In this document: in pieces, positions 1 through 11,583 of the stretch
How positions within the stretch are numbered: the first letter of the stretch is position 1
Layout of the letters: the number at the start of each line of letters is the position of its first letter
Source: Pleurodeles waltl
Lineage: Eukaryota; Chordata; Amphibia; Caudata; Salamandridae
DNA length: 64,000 nt
Direction of reading: 5' to 3'
Assembly (NCBI RefSeq): GCF_031143425.1
Contig: NC_090444.1
Location: 1,346,212,323-1,346,276,322 of the forward strand
The notes under the pieces: model-generated
The model's database searches: none
What the model saw: only the letters and a program-made list of their open reading frames with translations
Told to the model about the DNA's origin: nothing
Made by a program: the position numbers and the translations under genes

Positions 1-1433
1 ACCGATACGGCCTCGGATGGGAGCTCCCTAGCGGTGGCGGCAACATCCGGGCCCCCCGCCTCTACAGGTACAGCCGCCACCCAGCGCACCAGCCCCGCCC
101 TCCCAGCAGCCCCTCAGCCTACGCTCCGTGCCCGCTCGCCCAAGAAGGCGGGCATCTCCTTCGCCCCAGGCACCTCAGATCCCTGCCCCTGTCACCCCTG
201 CTGCCCTCAGTGAGGCGGTCATTGACCTCCTTCAGACCATCATTGTTGGGCAGACTACCCTTTTGAATGCCATCCAGGGTAGAAAGGGAGGTGCATCGGA
301 GCAATGCCTACCTGGAGGGCATTCATTCGGGTCAGGCTGCCCATCAACGAACGTTCAATGCTCTGGCCTCAGCACTGACGGCAGCCATTGTCCCTGTTTC
401 CAGCCTCCCTCTTCTAACTGCCTCCACCCTGTCTCTGTCTCCTGTTCCTCTGCCTATCCCATCCACACCATCAGACCAGCCTGCACACACGTCAACACCC
501 AAGGTCAGCTCATCCAGACAAAAGCACCACAGATCCCACAAACACTCACCCAAGCAACACCCAGATGCAGACATGCCAACAGTCACTACCACCTCTGTGT
601 CCCCCTCCTCCTTGTCTCCCTCCTCCCTCCCTGTGACGTCTACACTCACACCTGCATGCACACCACCATCAGCCAGTGCTTCCATCACCACCACACCCTC
701 CAGTACAGTCCGCACACGTGCAGTCACCACCCCCACTGCCATTTAAACGTCCCCTGTGTCCTCTCCCACTGTGTCTGTCACCCCCTCTTCCAAGACACAC
801 AAACGCAGGCAGCCACCCACCCAACAGCCATCCACCTCACGACAGCCTACGTCACAATCACCTGCACCCAAAGACAGCACACCTGACTCTCCTACAACCA
901 CATCCTCTTCCTCCACTCCCATCACCACTACTCCCACCCTTTACCTTGGTCCTACATTTTTTTACCTCTCCAATCTTAACCTCTTTCCCTCCCCTGACCC
1001 ACCCCCTCCATCTGCTAAGAGTCCCAAGAGCACCTCAGCCACCACCAGCCCAGCTTCGAGTGTCACTGTGGTGCATGGGTTCTGGAGTCCACCCTTTGGC
1101 AGCAGTGACACTTCTATCAGCAGCAAGGGGACAGCCAGCCCCCCCCCCCCAGGCAAGAGGAGCCGGAAACTCAAGGGCCGCCGTGAGAGGACTGACACGG
1201 CTGCCCCCAAGGACCAGAGTTCGGCCACTTCACCTGCCACAACATCCAGGGGAGGCAAGGGCCAGAGAGCCTCTTCTAAGGAGCGAAAGGGCAGCAGGGC
1301 GGAGAGGTCAGCCAGCAGGGGCGCGGAGCAGGAGGGCCCCACAAGCCCCATCCTGGCTGTAAGGGAGGACACCAAAGGGCCTAGGACTCCGTCACCGAAG
1401 GGTCCTGCGACTGCACGGTCGGAGGGCGACTGA
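1..1433 (+). pseudogene. Myb/SANT-like Harbinger accessory protein, C-terminal part, frameshifted
   Basis: In Harbinger transposons this second protein binds the element ends and helps bring the transposase to them in the nucleus. Only the region after the DNA-binding domain is present. A helical segment (…DLLQTIIVGQTTLLNAIQG…, near 222-285) matches the segment translated from the minus strand near 39480-39580, so the two are paralogous copies. A long Pro/Thr/Ser-rich tail follows, ending at 1433. The reading frame changes at least twice: near 270-290 from the frame open at 128-886 to the frame open at 267-746, and near 750 to the frame open at 756-1433. A C-tract at 1140-1150 marks a slippage-prone point. 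The last part is Lys/Arg-rich. It is not an intact gene. The Myb domain would lie upstream of position 1. Confidence 0.6.
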
Positions 1434-1475
1434 GCAGGGAGTCCAGGCCAGGTCTGGCTCCCTTGAATTACTGGA

Positions 1476-2002
1476 CAAGCACCGCTGAACAGGGCCCCGC
1501 CGTGCAGAAGAGCACCGTTGAACAGGGCCCCGCCGTGCAGAAGAGCACCGCTCCGCTGGGCCCTTCCTGTCAAGTACCGCTCCGCTGGGCCCCGCCGTCT
1601 CAAGCACCGCTCCGCTGGGCCCTTCCTGTCAAGTACCGCTCCGCTGGGCCCCACCGTCTCAAGCACCGCTCCGCTGGGCCCCGCCGTCTCAAGCACCGCT
1701 CCGCTGTGCCCCGCCGTCTCAAGCACCGCTCCGCTGGGCCCTTCCTGTCAAGTACCGCTCCGCTGGGCCCCGCCGTCTCAAGCACCGCTCCGCTGGGCCC
1801 CGCCGTCTCATTCACCGCTCCGCTGGGCCCCGCCGTCTCAAGTACCGCTCCGCTGAGCCCCGCCGTCTCAAGCACCGCTCCGCTGGGCCCCGCCGTCTCA
1901 AGCACCGCTCTGCTGGGCCCTTCCTGTCAAGTACCGCTCCGCTGGGCCCCGCCGTCTCAAGCACCGCTCCGCTGGGCCCCGCCGTCTCAAGCACCACTGG
2001 CA
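1476..2002 (+). repeat. 30-bp GC-rich minisatellite (with two leading 33-bp units)
   Basis: Two 33-bp units (ACCGCTGAACAGGGCCCCGC core) lead into about 15 tandem copies of a 29-30 bp unit with core ACCGCTCCGCTGGGCCC. Two unit types alternate irregularly: one continues with CGCCGTCTCAAGC (30 bp), the other with TTCCTGTCAAGT (29 bp). Because the main unit is ten codons long, open frames appear on both strands (repeating Ser-Thr-Ala-Pro-Leu-Gly-Pro on plus, Leu-Glu-Thr-Ala-Gly-Pro on minus). These are a by-product of period and composition, not evidence of a protein. The array follows directly after the stop of the Myb-like pseudogene. Confidence 0.9.
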
Positions 2003-2100
2003 CAATGACAGTGCCGGATCTGTGTCGAGCTACTGTTCACGGTTCACTGTGCCCACCATGCATCCTCCTTGACCAGTGGAGACTGTTATCCACCTGATGG

Positions 2101-2394
2101 ACTGTGGCTTTGCACTCCCCAGGATGGCACAGTGGTCAACCCACCCACTGTAGAGACTTGAGAGACTGTGGCTTTGCACTCCCCAGGATGGCACAGTGGT
2201 CAACCCACCCACTGTAGAGACTTGAGAGACTGTGGCTTTGCACTCCCCAGGATGGCACAGTGGTCAACCCACCCACTGTAGAGACTTGAGAGACTGTGGC
2301 TTTGCACTCCCCAGGATGGCACAGTAGTCAACCCACCCACTGTAGAGACTTGAGAGACTGTGGCTTTGCACTCCCCAGGATGGCACAGTGGGCA
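2101..2394 (+). repeat. 64-bp tandem repeat, about 4.6 copies
   Basis: The motif ACTGTGGCTTTGCACTCCCC recurs at 2101, 2165, 2229, 2293 and 2357, an exact 64-bp spacing. The units are almost identical (for example CAGTGGTCAA versus CAGTAGTCAA in the fourth). The last unit breaks off after GATGGCACAGTG. The near-identity suggests recent expansion or homogenisation compared with the degraded surroundings. Confidence 0.95.
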
Positions 2395-3210
2395 TGGTGG
2401 CCCCTTCGTGGATCTGGCGTCGTGGACTCATGTGGCTGTGGTGCCCCCCCCTTCCCTTCCCCCTGAGGTGCCTGTAGTTTTGTCATCAGATGCCCCTGCA
2501 GTGTTCTCTCCAAAGGACTCAGGTCTCCTGTGTGGGCTTTGCCCTTGTGTTGATACACTTTGGCCCACGGACACTTGGACTTTCGTTAAATGTGCAGGAC
2601 TAATTGCCTTGGTTTATCGATTGCACTAAATATTGAATTGATTTGTGAACATTTTTATTGCTATTTTCCCATGATTTATCAGAGGCTATTTTTTACATAA
2701 ATTTTGATTCACAATTTAATTATGTCTTTGCATTTTTCATGGGGGTTTGGGTGGTGTCACTGTGACTTGTTGCTCTGCATTGGTGTGTACATAGTTTGGG
2801 GGGGGGGTGGGGGTCGCATATGTGTGTGCCGTAACCTTTCCTCCTCCCCCCTCCCCTGTGTCGTAGGTGCAGTACTCACCGTTGTCGTCTGCGCCGCCGT
2901 TCGTACTCGTGGTAGATGAGCAGGTAGACGAGAGCAGGTAGGATGTTTAATTCGGGTTCCATGCTGTCCTCCTTCCTCGTGGAGTGCTTAGAGGTGAGCG
3001 TTTTCCCGTTCGTAGTCTGTTTCCGCCCTGTTTTTATCGGCGGTGCTCCCGCCCCGGAAAAGGTGGCGGATTGGTGAGTTGTGATATGGTGGGCGGTACA
3101 TTGTCTGCCGCCTGCCTGTTGGCGGTGACCGCCGCGCTGTTTGTTTGTACCGCCGTGTTCCATTTTTTGGACCGCCGGCCTGTTGGCGGGTTGGCCGCCG
3201 CTTTATCACC
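2395..3210. other. non-coding tail of the Harbinger element
   Basis: No gene is supported. A G-run near 2799-2816 and a GC-rich stretch at 2880-3210 with repeated GCCGCC/GGCGG words lead into the terminal repeat. The subterminal GGCGG/CCGCC composition is also seen inside the MITE at 40486-41394. Confidence 0.5.
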
Positions 3211-3235
3211 GACCGCCAGGGTTAGAATCACCCCC

Positions 3236-3724
3236 TATATGTCATTACTGAGTGTTTGACTTGTTCCAACATTGGACTTATGCAACGTCTTGATTTTTAT
3301 TTTAAGATATATTTCAATACTGAATCCATTGTGCATCCCAATACATAGCTTAGGTTATGCCCCCTTTAATGAGCCTGTGCCATGTCCCAACACTAAACTT
3401 ATACTAAATCCTAATTATGTGCTTATACTATGTTCCATTACAAAGCATACTGGAAACCTAAAGGCCATACCATATACTGAGTTTATGCTATTTCGCCTTT
3501 TGTCAATGGATGTATCTGTGACATCACAGGAACTGGGTATGAGCATGCTGACCTCACTTAATTTTATCATTTTCATTTGCTTTTATTTCTTAATTTATGG
3601 GGTCCTCTTTTTTCCAGTGGTTCTTTTATCCAGATATTGATTCCATTCATCATCCTGAGCACTGTGCAGTGTTGTGCCATATTGTCAGTATCTTCCTCCA
3701 TCAAAATTGTTTAAAATTATTCAA
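3236..3724. other. unassigned AT-rich sequence
   Basis: About 490 bases with no recognisable gene, repeat period or terminus. A 122-codon open frame at 3272-3640 has no recognisable domain and is best taken as chance in AT-rich DNA. Confidence 0.4.
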
Positions 3725-4545
3725 TCAGGAATTTGTAAAGCGCACAACTCACCTGTGAGGGTCTCAAGGCGCTGAAGGGGGGAGTAGGGGGAGAAGAGGG
3801 GAGGTGATGTGACTGCTTGAACAACCATGTCTTGAGAAGTTTCCTGGAAGTAAGGAGGTCTTTGGTCTGGTGCAGGTGGGTGGGAAGAGTGTTCCATGTT
3901 TTGGTGGCGAGGTGCGAGAATGATCTACCGTTGGTTGTAATTCTGCAGACGCGTGGGACGGTTGCGAGGGTGAGGTCGGCAGAGCGGAGATGCCGGGTCG
4001 GGGTGTAGAAGGAGAGCCATCTGTTGAGGTATTCTGGTCCGGTGCTGTGCAGTGCTTTGTGATCGTGGGTGAGGAGTTTGAAGGTGATTCTCTTGTTGAC
4101 TGGGAGCCAGTGCAGGTTTCTCAGGTGGTCTGTGATGTGGCAGTGGCAAGGGATGTCCAGGATGAGACGTGCAGAGCCGTTCTGGAGGCGTTGAACCCTC
4201 TTCTGGAGTTTGGATGTGGTTCCTGCATAGAGGGCATTGCCGTAGTCCAGTTTGCTGCTTACGAGGGCTTGGGTGAACTGTTCTTCTGGTTTTGGTGGGT
4301 ATCCATTTGTAGATCTTTCCGAGCATGCAGAGGGTGTTGAAGCAGGAGGAGGAGATGGCGTTGACTTGCTGGGTCATGGATAATGAGGAGTCCAAGATGA
4401 ATCCTAGGTTGCATGCGTGGTCGATGGGAGTTGGAGCGGCTCCGAGAGTGGCAGACCACCAAGAGTCATCCCATGCGGAGGGGGTGGAGCTGAAGATGAG
4501 GACTTCCGTCTTGTTGGAACATGGATTGTACATCCTCTTCTACCG
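3725..4545 (-). mobile_element. L2/CR1-group LINE, 3' end (5'-truncated), reverse transcriptase C-terminus
   Basis: Read on the minus strand this encodes the last quarter of a non-LTR ORF2 protein. The part before about 4280 has the thumb-type segment ending GKIYKWIP. The next part, in another frame, has the hallmark SSKLDYGNALYAG, LHWLPV and, later, NTLP segments typical of L2/CR1-like elements. A one-base frameshift near 4280 separates the two. The short untranslated tail (3725-3790, minus strand) carries CGCCTTGAGACCCTCAC and GTGCGCTTTAC, like L2-type 3' ends. The copy is 5'-truncated near 4545, as usual for target-primed insertion. It is inactive. Confidence 0.8.
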
Positions 4546-6251
4546 TTTGACATGTCACTTACATATTACCCCTCACAATGAGCTGCATTGACATTTCTCT
4601 TTGTTCTTAACTATGATATTTTTGACCTTCAATTATGTGTACATATTTAATTTGCTTTGTGTGTAAGACCTAATGGAACCAATAACTTAAATACACTTAA
4701 TTGAATAAGCAGTCCCTCTTTATAAGTGTTTCAGTAAATGGTGAGGATTTTATTTATCCCTGGAGTTACCAATACCAAGGGTACTGATAACTCTGTGGGT
4801 GAGAAAAATCGGCCCCATTACAAGTTGAGCTGGGAGGGCCTATTACAAATTGAGGACATATTGGGAGAATCAGTAATTTCTGGTCCAATTCCCCTTGCAA
4901 TCCCTGATCTTCCTCCCTACTTTCCAGGCTTTCCATACTTTCACAAAAAGATGTTGACTCTTTTCAGCAGACAAAAATCTCTGAGTTCCTGTGGATTTCA
5001 TATTTCTGATGGGACCGAAATTAAAAGGCGATTTGGAATAAGGGGCTCTGTAGTATTTGCTGGTTATTTCTGCCTCTGATTTGGTTCTGAAGTAGGGGCA
5101 TTCTAGATTATTGTCAAATCTTTTCAGTTTGGCCAGTTCAGTGCTAGGCATTTGTTGGATAATTTTATTTTTGCAAGAGGTGTCCATATCAAATATCCAA
5201 GTCAAAATATCGATGGTACTAAATATCAAGGACAAAATGTTGAACAATAAATATTGACCGGTAAGTCAATCTAAAGTTTCTGTACCTAAATCCACAGGTA
5301 TGTACCTACACAGTATATATATCAAGGTACGTAGATACGGAGTTAGGAACAGTAAATCTGTACTTCCATATTCTTCATGTCGATATTCAGTAGTACTATC
5401 CTGGATGATGTTGATTGATGTACAGAGTCCTAGGTTTTATGCCACAGTAGGTGTATTAAATATTATCAAATGTATCTGGATTCTGCAGAATATCCTTAAC
5501 TGATTTAGGGGGCATAAAATCTGCATAGCCAAACAAGTGTCAATTAGCCTACCAAAAAAAGCTGGTGGAACAAAAGATTTAAGCAGCAAAGTACCCAAAT
5601 TCTTGGTAGTGCACAAACTGGAAACTAAAAAAGTTAAACAGACCTTTCCATGCTTTGCTTCCAGGATATGAAGCACACTATCATAGATACTCAACCTAGC
5701 ACCAGATATGCTATCACTTAATAAATCCATTCTTGCATACTTTCAACCTCAATTCTTATTTGACTACGACACACTTTGGACACACTTCTGCTCTGGGCCT
5801 TCCCACCAGCGTATTTTATTGTTCCAGGATAATTCCGGTCGATTTCTTAACACCCTCATTCTAGTGTGATATACTTTATTTTATTCTTTATTTGTATGTT
5901 AACTGGAATTCTAGGGTGATAAGTTTAATTTTAGTACTCTGAAGAACCCTGTTACTCTCCTAATCTAGTGATAAAGTCCACGCTTAATACATACTTTAAT
6001 AAGTTAACAAGATATGAGCAAGCATAAGGATACTGAGGAGTTTCAAGTTGATGTATTATATAAGTCCTTTACAATAATCCGGACAAAAAAGAACAATCAC
6101 ATGGTTGAAGTAGAAAGTATTTTCCTTTTCTAAAGTAGGGTGAGGGAGGAATTATTTTCCTTTCCCACCATTCTCGTTACCCAAAGGTTGGCAAGTACAC
6201 TTCATAGTATTTGCTAAAAATAAAAGAGGTGGAACTGTTTGAGTACCTTGG
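4546..6251. other. unassigned AT-rich sequence
   Basis: About 1.7 kb with no convincing gene. Around 5190-5400 there are recurring words such as AATAT(C/T), TATCGA and GGTAC/GGTATGTACC that hint at a decayed repeat, but no boundaries could be set. Short open frames (4738-5079, 5437-5730) have no recognisable domain. Confidence 0.4.
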
Positions 6252-8815
6252 TGTTAGAAATGGGGTTCCTGTTTGGCTAGGGTAGGCACCTCAGCCAGGG
6301 ATCACCACTCTAGTCAGGGCAAGGGAGCTACACACCCAAGATAACCCCTTCTCACCTGCTTGGTAGCTTGGCACAAGCAGTCAGGCTTATCCCAGAGGCA
6401 ATGTGTAAAGCGCTTGCACAACACTCACAACACCACTGACACAATAAATACACCACAAAGACAACTCCACAAGTTATATCAAAATAAACTATATTGCAGA
6501 AAACATTATTAGACCACAACAATTTAATCTGTAGTACTGTACCAAACAGGTACTTGTCAGACCATCATCTCATAAATGCAACTACAAGGAACATTCCTAC
6601 ATTGCATTCATCCTAAACCCACCCTCTTTACACATACAGTGTAGATCCTGAAATTATACTGGTCACCATAGGCAGGCAAAAACAACATAATCAATCAGAG
6701 CAGAAAATGCAGTATGATGACTGAAGGCGTACAACAAGACAGGGAAAATTCTGAACCTAAAGCAATCCCTCCAAGTCACCTCCAATATGGAGGCCACGTC
6801 GCATCTGTGCTTTTCTCACAAGTTATCTGCTCCTCTCCATTCTATCACGCTGGGGCGAGGAGCTCCTATGCTCCTGTTAAGGTGAATACAGGAAATTAAG
6901 GGTTTGGCAGGAACAGAACCTCCGTCAAGGCTTTCCTTCACATTCTGCGAGCCATTTTGTAAATGTCCCCCAAGGGCTGCCAAACTAACAGGTATGCCTC
7001 TACAAGTAGCAGGGGGCACATCCACCTTCCACAACAGCGGGACAACCTCTCGGGGTCCAACACCTACAAAGGCAACTTCCAGCTCTCCTACCAGGAGAAC
7101 TATGGTAATCGTTGTTTGCCCCCTGGCTCTGGGACGTGAAGCCCCCACTCCCACCCAGCCGGCAGGACTCCTCACCCTCTGACCTGGCAGGCAGGACTCT
7201 TCACTCTCCTCAGCTCCAGGTGTCTCTAGATGAGCCGGCTCCCTTTGTGTTGTGGCTCGGGCCGAGGCAGTGATCTGCCTCTCAAAGTGAATGCGAGCTT
7301 GTGCCCAAGGGGCACCAGGGTAGTACGTGCTTCATCCGCACTCCCACAACCTGGATCAGCTATCTTTGCGGCGCTCCTGCTTCCCTCCCTGGCCACTCCT
7401 CACAGGGGGTGGAGAGTAAAGCATAGTGAAAGGGCCCTCGCAAAAGTCCTAGCCCCCACTGGCAACAATAAGTGCTTGGTCGCACTGTTGCAGGCATGCA
7501 ACCGCAGGGGAAGACAACAGCACTCACGAGGCGCAGGGTTAACACAAAGCCTAACACCTTCCAGGTGCTACGATTGCAGGACCAGGGGCAACTCAGGCAA
7601 CAGGGGGAATCTCTTGCAGACCCCTGGGAGAGCACTGGGGCCCCAAGATAAGGTGTGGACAGACCAGCACAGGACGGTTCTGGCAATTCCAGTGGCAGTC
7701 CTTCTGATGACCTAGCAGGCCACAGATCAGCACAACAAGCATGTTACTCCTAATGGCGGTTACAGTCCCTTCCAGCAGCATCCGGGTACATATCTACGCA
7801 GTGTCTCAAAACATGAGGAACTACCCCTGTACTCATAATCAGTTTGCCCAGCTTCTAGAAGTGGGGCGAAGGTTCCAACCAGCTCTAACCAGTTCCAGAA
7901 ATGTCCCTTCTCCTCCACACTGGCTCCAGATATCTATAGGAGGTAAACAAGTCCTTTGTGGTAGGGCAGGACACAGTATATACAAATGTAAGAGCGCCTG
8001 CCTCTACCTCTCTCAGCCCAGGAAGACCACTCAATATGCAGATGTACTCCTATTACACCTCTACCCTCATTCTACCCCAGATGTGGATTAGAATCAAGCT
8101 GCAAATGCACCAAAGTTATAAGTCCAGAGAAATACCCACTTTCTAAAAGTGCCATTTCTGCAATGGTAACAAAAATCCACCTACACCAGTAAGCAGCATT
8201 TCTCACTACCATTCCGACCGTACCAAACATGTCTACACCACCCCTCATAGATCTGAATATACCACTTAGTCATATGAAAGGGCATTCCCAATGCATTCCT
8301 AAGAGACATGCAACACTCACATCAGTGAGAAACCAAATAGGCTGTTTGTCACTACTAGGACAGGCGATACAACAAGGCACATGTTCTACCTCTTACCTAC
8401 ATAGCACCCTGACATAGAGCTACCTAGGGCCTACCTTAGGGATGATCTAAATGTAGTAAAAGGGGAGTTCCGGGCCTGACAAGTTAATTTAGATGCCAAG
8501 CCACTGTGGCAATACACTGCACACACAGGCTCTGTGGTGGCAGGCCTGAGACAGGTTTGAAAGGCTACTTCTGTGGGTGGCACAACCTGCGCTGCAGGCC
8601 CACTAGTAGCATTTAATTTACAGGCCCTGGGTATAAGGGATACCACAAGTAAATCAGGTTTAAGCCAGTCATACCAACTTTAGACGGGAGAGCACATGCA
8701 CTTTAGCACTGATCAGAAGTGACAAACTGCACAGAGTCCTAAAGCCAACAAAAAAGGGGTCAGAAAAATAGGAGTAGGGAGGCAAAACGTTTGGGGATGA
8801 CCCTGCAAAACAGCC
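6252..8815 (-). mobile_element. long interspersed repeat, family 'TGTTAGAA', minus orientation
   Basis: It starts TGTTAGAAATGGGGTTCCTG at 6252. It continues with CACTCTAGTCAGGGCAAG and TGGTAGCTTGGCACAAGCAG, which recur at 63354-63480 in the same orientation and inverted at 13480-13620. The far part (about 8510-8800) carries the inverted counterpart of the GCACTTTACCACTGCTGACC end seen at 11650 and 48958. Length is about 2.5 kb, with no convincing coding capacity. TG...CA ends would fit a long LTR, but no target duplication or internal retroelement gene was found, so the class is open. Confidence 0.6.
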
Positions 8816-9512
8816 AGGTCCAACACTTGGTTATTGGGGAGAAGAGGAGTAAATTACACTATTTGTTTTATAAACTACTGCATCTCATAAAATCAGCCTT
8901 CATACCAGTGTTTTGGAGGGACTACTTTCAGCACAATATCTACAAATTTCAGAAAGAATGTTCTCAAATGTTGGAAATTGTCATTAGAAGACTATAATTA
9001 GAGTGCTTAGGTGTGTTAGGGGTTTTTGAAGGACACTTGTCAAAATATATAATATGTCTTCTGCATAGTATATTTTGATATTTCCAGGTTCTCTGGGCCA
9101 GTTTAAGTAGTCTGCATGTGTCCCACTAAATATGTGAAATGTAAAGTGTAATCCCCACTTGCTATATACAATCTTGTATCATTGCCTAGCAACCACTGTA
9201 TTGTACAGTGCTTTGCTGCTTCCTAGCTTGGTTACACTATATAAGTACCAAAACATACATACATATGGATGCCAAGATAGATATGTTATATTTCTTGCAT
9301 ACTGTGATGAAAATCACCTAAACTACTTTTTCACCAGAACATAGACTGTTTATATTCAGGAGAAGTATTACTGCTTACATAATCAAAGCATGGAACTGGG
9401 CTGTTGTCACTATTTTTTAGAACAAGAGGTTAAAGGGGAATTTGTGCAAAACAAAGGACCAAGCCAGTTGCCTCTCACACGCTGCTGTGCTACAAGATCT
9501 AGAAACTGATTT
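8816..9512. other. unassigned sequence
   Basis: About 700 AT-rich bases. Nothing recognisable was seen. Confidence 0.4.
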
Positions 9513-9662
9513 AGACTTTGGCGAATGGAAAACTCTGTCACAAATGTGACGGCTATCCCCTCTGTTGCTTTAGTACTACTATGTTATATCCTACTGCACA
9601 TGTAATACCGTGGGTGGGATATCTGTCATATTTGTGACAGAGTGTCTCATCTGTCAAAGTCT
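9513..9662. repeat. 150-bp near-palindrome (foldback/MITE hairpin)
   Basis: The left arm begins AGACTTTGGCGAATGG and includes CTCTGTCACAAATGTGACGG. The right arm includes TGTCATATTTGTGACAGAG and ends CTGTCAAAGTCT. The arms are inverted copies with a spacer of about 60 bp, and each arm contains its own smaller palindrome (GTCACAAATGTGAC). This is the form of a hairpin MITE. No coding. Confidence 0.75.
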
Positions 9663-11583
9663 CAGGCCGTTAGTCTTCAGATTTTCTCCCCCGAAAAGCT
9701 TTCCTGGCTCAAGGGATTTTGTGCACCTCCAGACACTCACTTTATACAGCTTACAGTCTCAGATAACTTTTTTTCATTTTTCAGATTCTCCTCCAGCGAC
9801 TTCTTCCCTTCCCTGTTCAAACGCTAGTAGTAGTATGTCAGTTCTCAGGAATTGCTAATTTTTCAATGTGCTCTTTAATCACTAGTTGGTTTCCTTTCTT
9901 TCTCACTTTCTTAACTCTTGAGGGCAGATTTATCAACACTTTATATTGGTGCAATTCAGAAAAGTGATGCAGACTGGTACTGTCGCGTAGGCTCTCATTA
10001 TTCTAATGAGACTAGTGGATTTCAGCTGTAGAATCGCCTGTGGTGTGGTAGAGTGAGTCTAACCCACTACAGATGACACATGTCGCACCAGTCTGGGTTT
10101 CTGGTTCCGGCTAGCTAGCAGGCCCTCATCTCTACCCAAGAGCAGGCATGATTGGGCAGCCGAGCGCATGACACAATTGACTCCTCAGGGAAATCATGGT
10201 CACTCAGATCTCATCCATTTCTCTCAGTTACATTAGTCTCACATATAAAAGGACAAGCAGAGGCAGTATGTGTTTCAATAAGGTTTTAATGAAGCAACTG
10301 CATCTTAGATAATAAAGCATGTACTGCAATAACAAAGACGATAAAGCATGACAGGCTTAAAATTGTGATAAGGATTGTAAAGCATAGAAATTTCGCTACC
10401 TTATTGTCACTAGAGTCAATAGACTAATTCCTATCTAGGCTATATTAGAGCACAGCATGTTAAGCTCTAGTTCTGTCCTTCAGGTTCCCCTGGGAAGACA
10501 TCATCCCCCATACCTGAGCAAAGGCCTGAAGTCTGCATAAGCAGCTGTAGCGAAGTGTTCAGCAATCAGCATACAGTCGTGGTCATCTGGCTGGAATTTC
10601 CCTCTAACGTGTATGGGACAGGAAAGTGTTTTTATAATACAACAGCTGATGTTCTGAGAAAATGTCCCTACGTAAGGATGTGTATGTTTATATGAATACC
10701 AGAGACAAAGCATTACCATGTTTGCTGGCAACCTATCTTACTGCAGCCTTGAGCGGACCACATAGTGAACAAAATGTCTTGTTTAAGAACGCAGTGCTGG
10801 CCTAGGCAAAGAACAGCTAGATAGAGAGAAATAAAACAAGGCCACAAATGTGGCTATTGTTAAAATAATAATAAAATATATCTAGGTTAAAGTGCACAGC
10901 TGCAGGCCTGGTTTAGCTAAAATAACATGCATGGAGCTATAACTAAAATGGCTACACACCAGTGGAAAGTGTCAACGCAGTGTTTATCTTCCAGGGCAAA
11001 CATGTATTTACATTGGAAAGTAGCCTTAAGGTAAGGCAAGTAATGTTCTGTGCTACTTTACTTCGACAGCACATCCCATGGGAGATAGATGGGCTTTCCC
11101 ATGCTAACACCCATGGTTTAACACAAAGCTCTACCTACTAGCAATGGTAGAAATATTTTAAATTCTCCAAACTTTTCCCATATTGCATGCATGCTGCACT
11201 GTACTGCACACATAAAATGTGAGAAAGATTTAAAGATATTCCAAACATCATATTGTGCGCTGGAAATGTACCCTTCCAGTACAAAATCTATGCTAGACAT
11301 CACTTACATACCTTTGCATCATGGTGCAAAGGTATATGCATTATGCTAGGCATCCTGTTTGAGTGCTGGCACAGGGATTGACAGGAGCAGTACAATATTT
11401 TCAAAAATATGGCACTGCTTTGTGCTTTTGCCTTGTTTTACTCAGCATAGAAACTTTGGAGAAGGAACAAGCAGATCAAGAGGTGAAACTTGCTAGAATG
11501 ACAACCAATCACAAACAAACTACTCATAAAAAAACAAATCATACACCCAAACAAATCTGGCTCACCATGTCAGTGAATATCTT
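9663..11583. other. unassigned sequence with MITE-like and LTR-like scraps
   Basis: No gene. At 9922 a GGGCAGATTTATCAACACTT motif resembles the start of Harbinger MITEs. Around 11310-11350 a CCTTTGCATCATGGTGCAAAGG inverted repeat recalls MITE internal hairpins. At 10280-10320 the text TTTTAATGAAGCAACTGCA followed by AT-rich sequence may be an old retroelement end. None of these has definable boundaries. Confidence 0.35.

Larger units (their letters stand above)
1..3235 (+). mobile_element. 3' portion of a PIF/Harbinger DNA transposon, left end outside window
   Basis: A Harbinger-type element enters from the left edge and ends near 3235. Its right terminus at 3211-3235 reads as a GC-rich inverted repeat; its reverse complement contains AACCCTGGCGGTCGGTG, also present at the left end of the complete MITE at 40486. 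The segment holds, in order, a degraded Myb/SANT-like accessory gene tail, a 30-bp minisatellite, a 64-bp tandem array and about 840 bp of non-coding tail with GC-rich termini. The next three bases are TAT, compatible with a three-base target duplication, but the partner end is outside the window. Family assignment is from terminus similarity and the protein tail. Confidence 0.7.

Noticed and set aside
962..1726. 254-codon minus-strand frame
   Set aside because: It runs from minisatellite into the antisense of the Pro/Ser-rich tail. No domain, no start context.
1463..2008. Plus- and minus-strand frames across the 30-bp array
   Set aside because: A ten-codon period keeps frames open on both strands. 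There is no non-repetitive domain.
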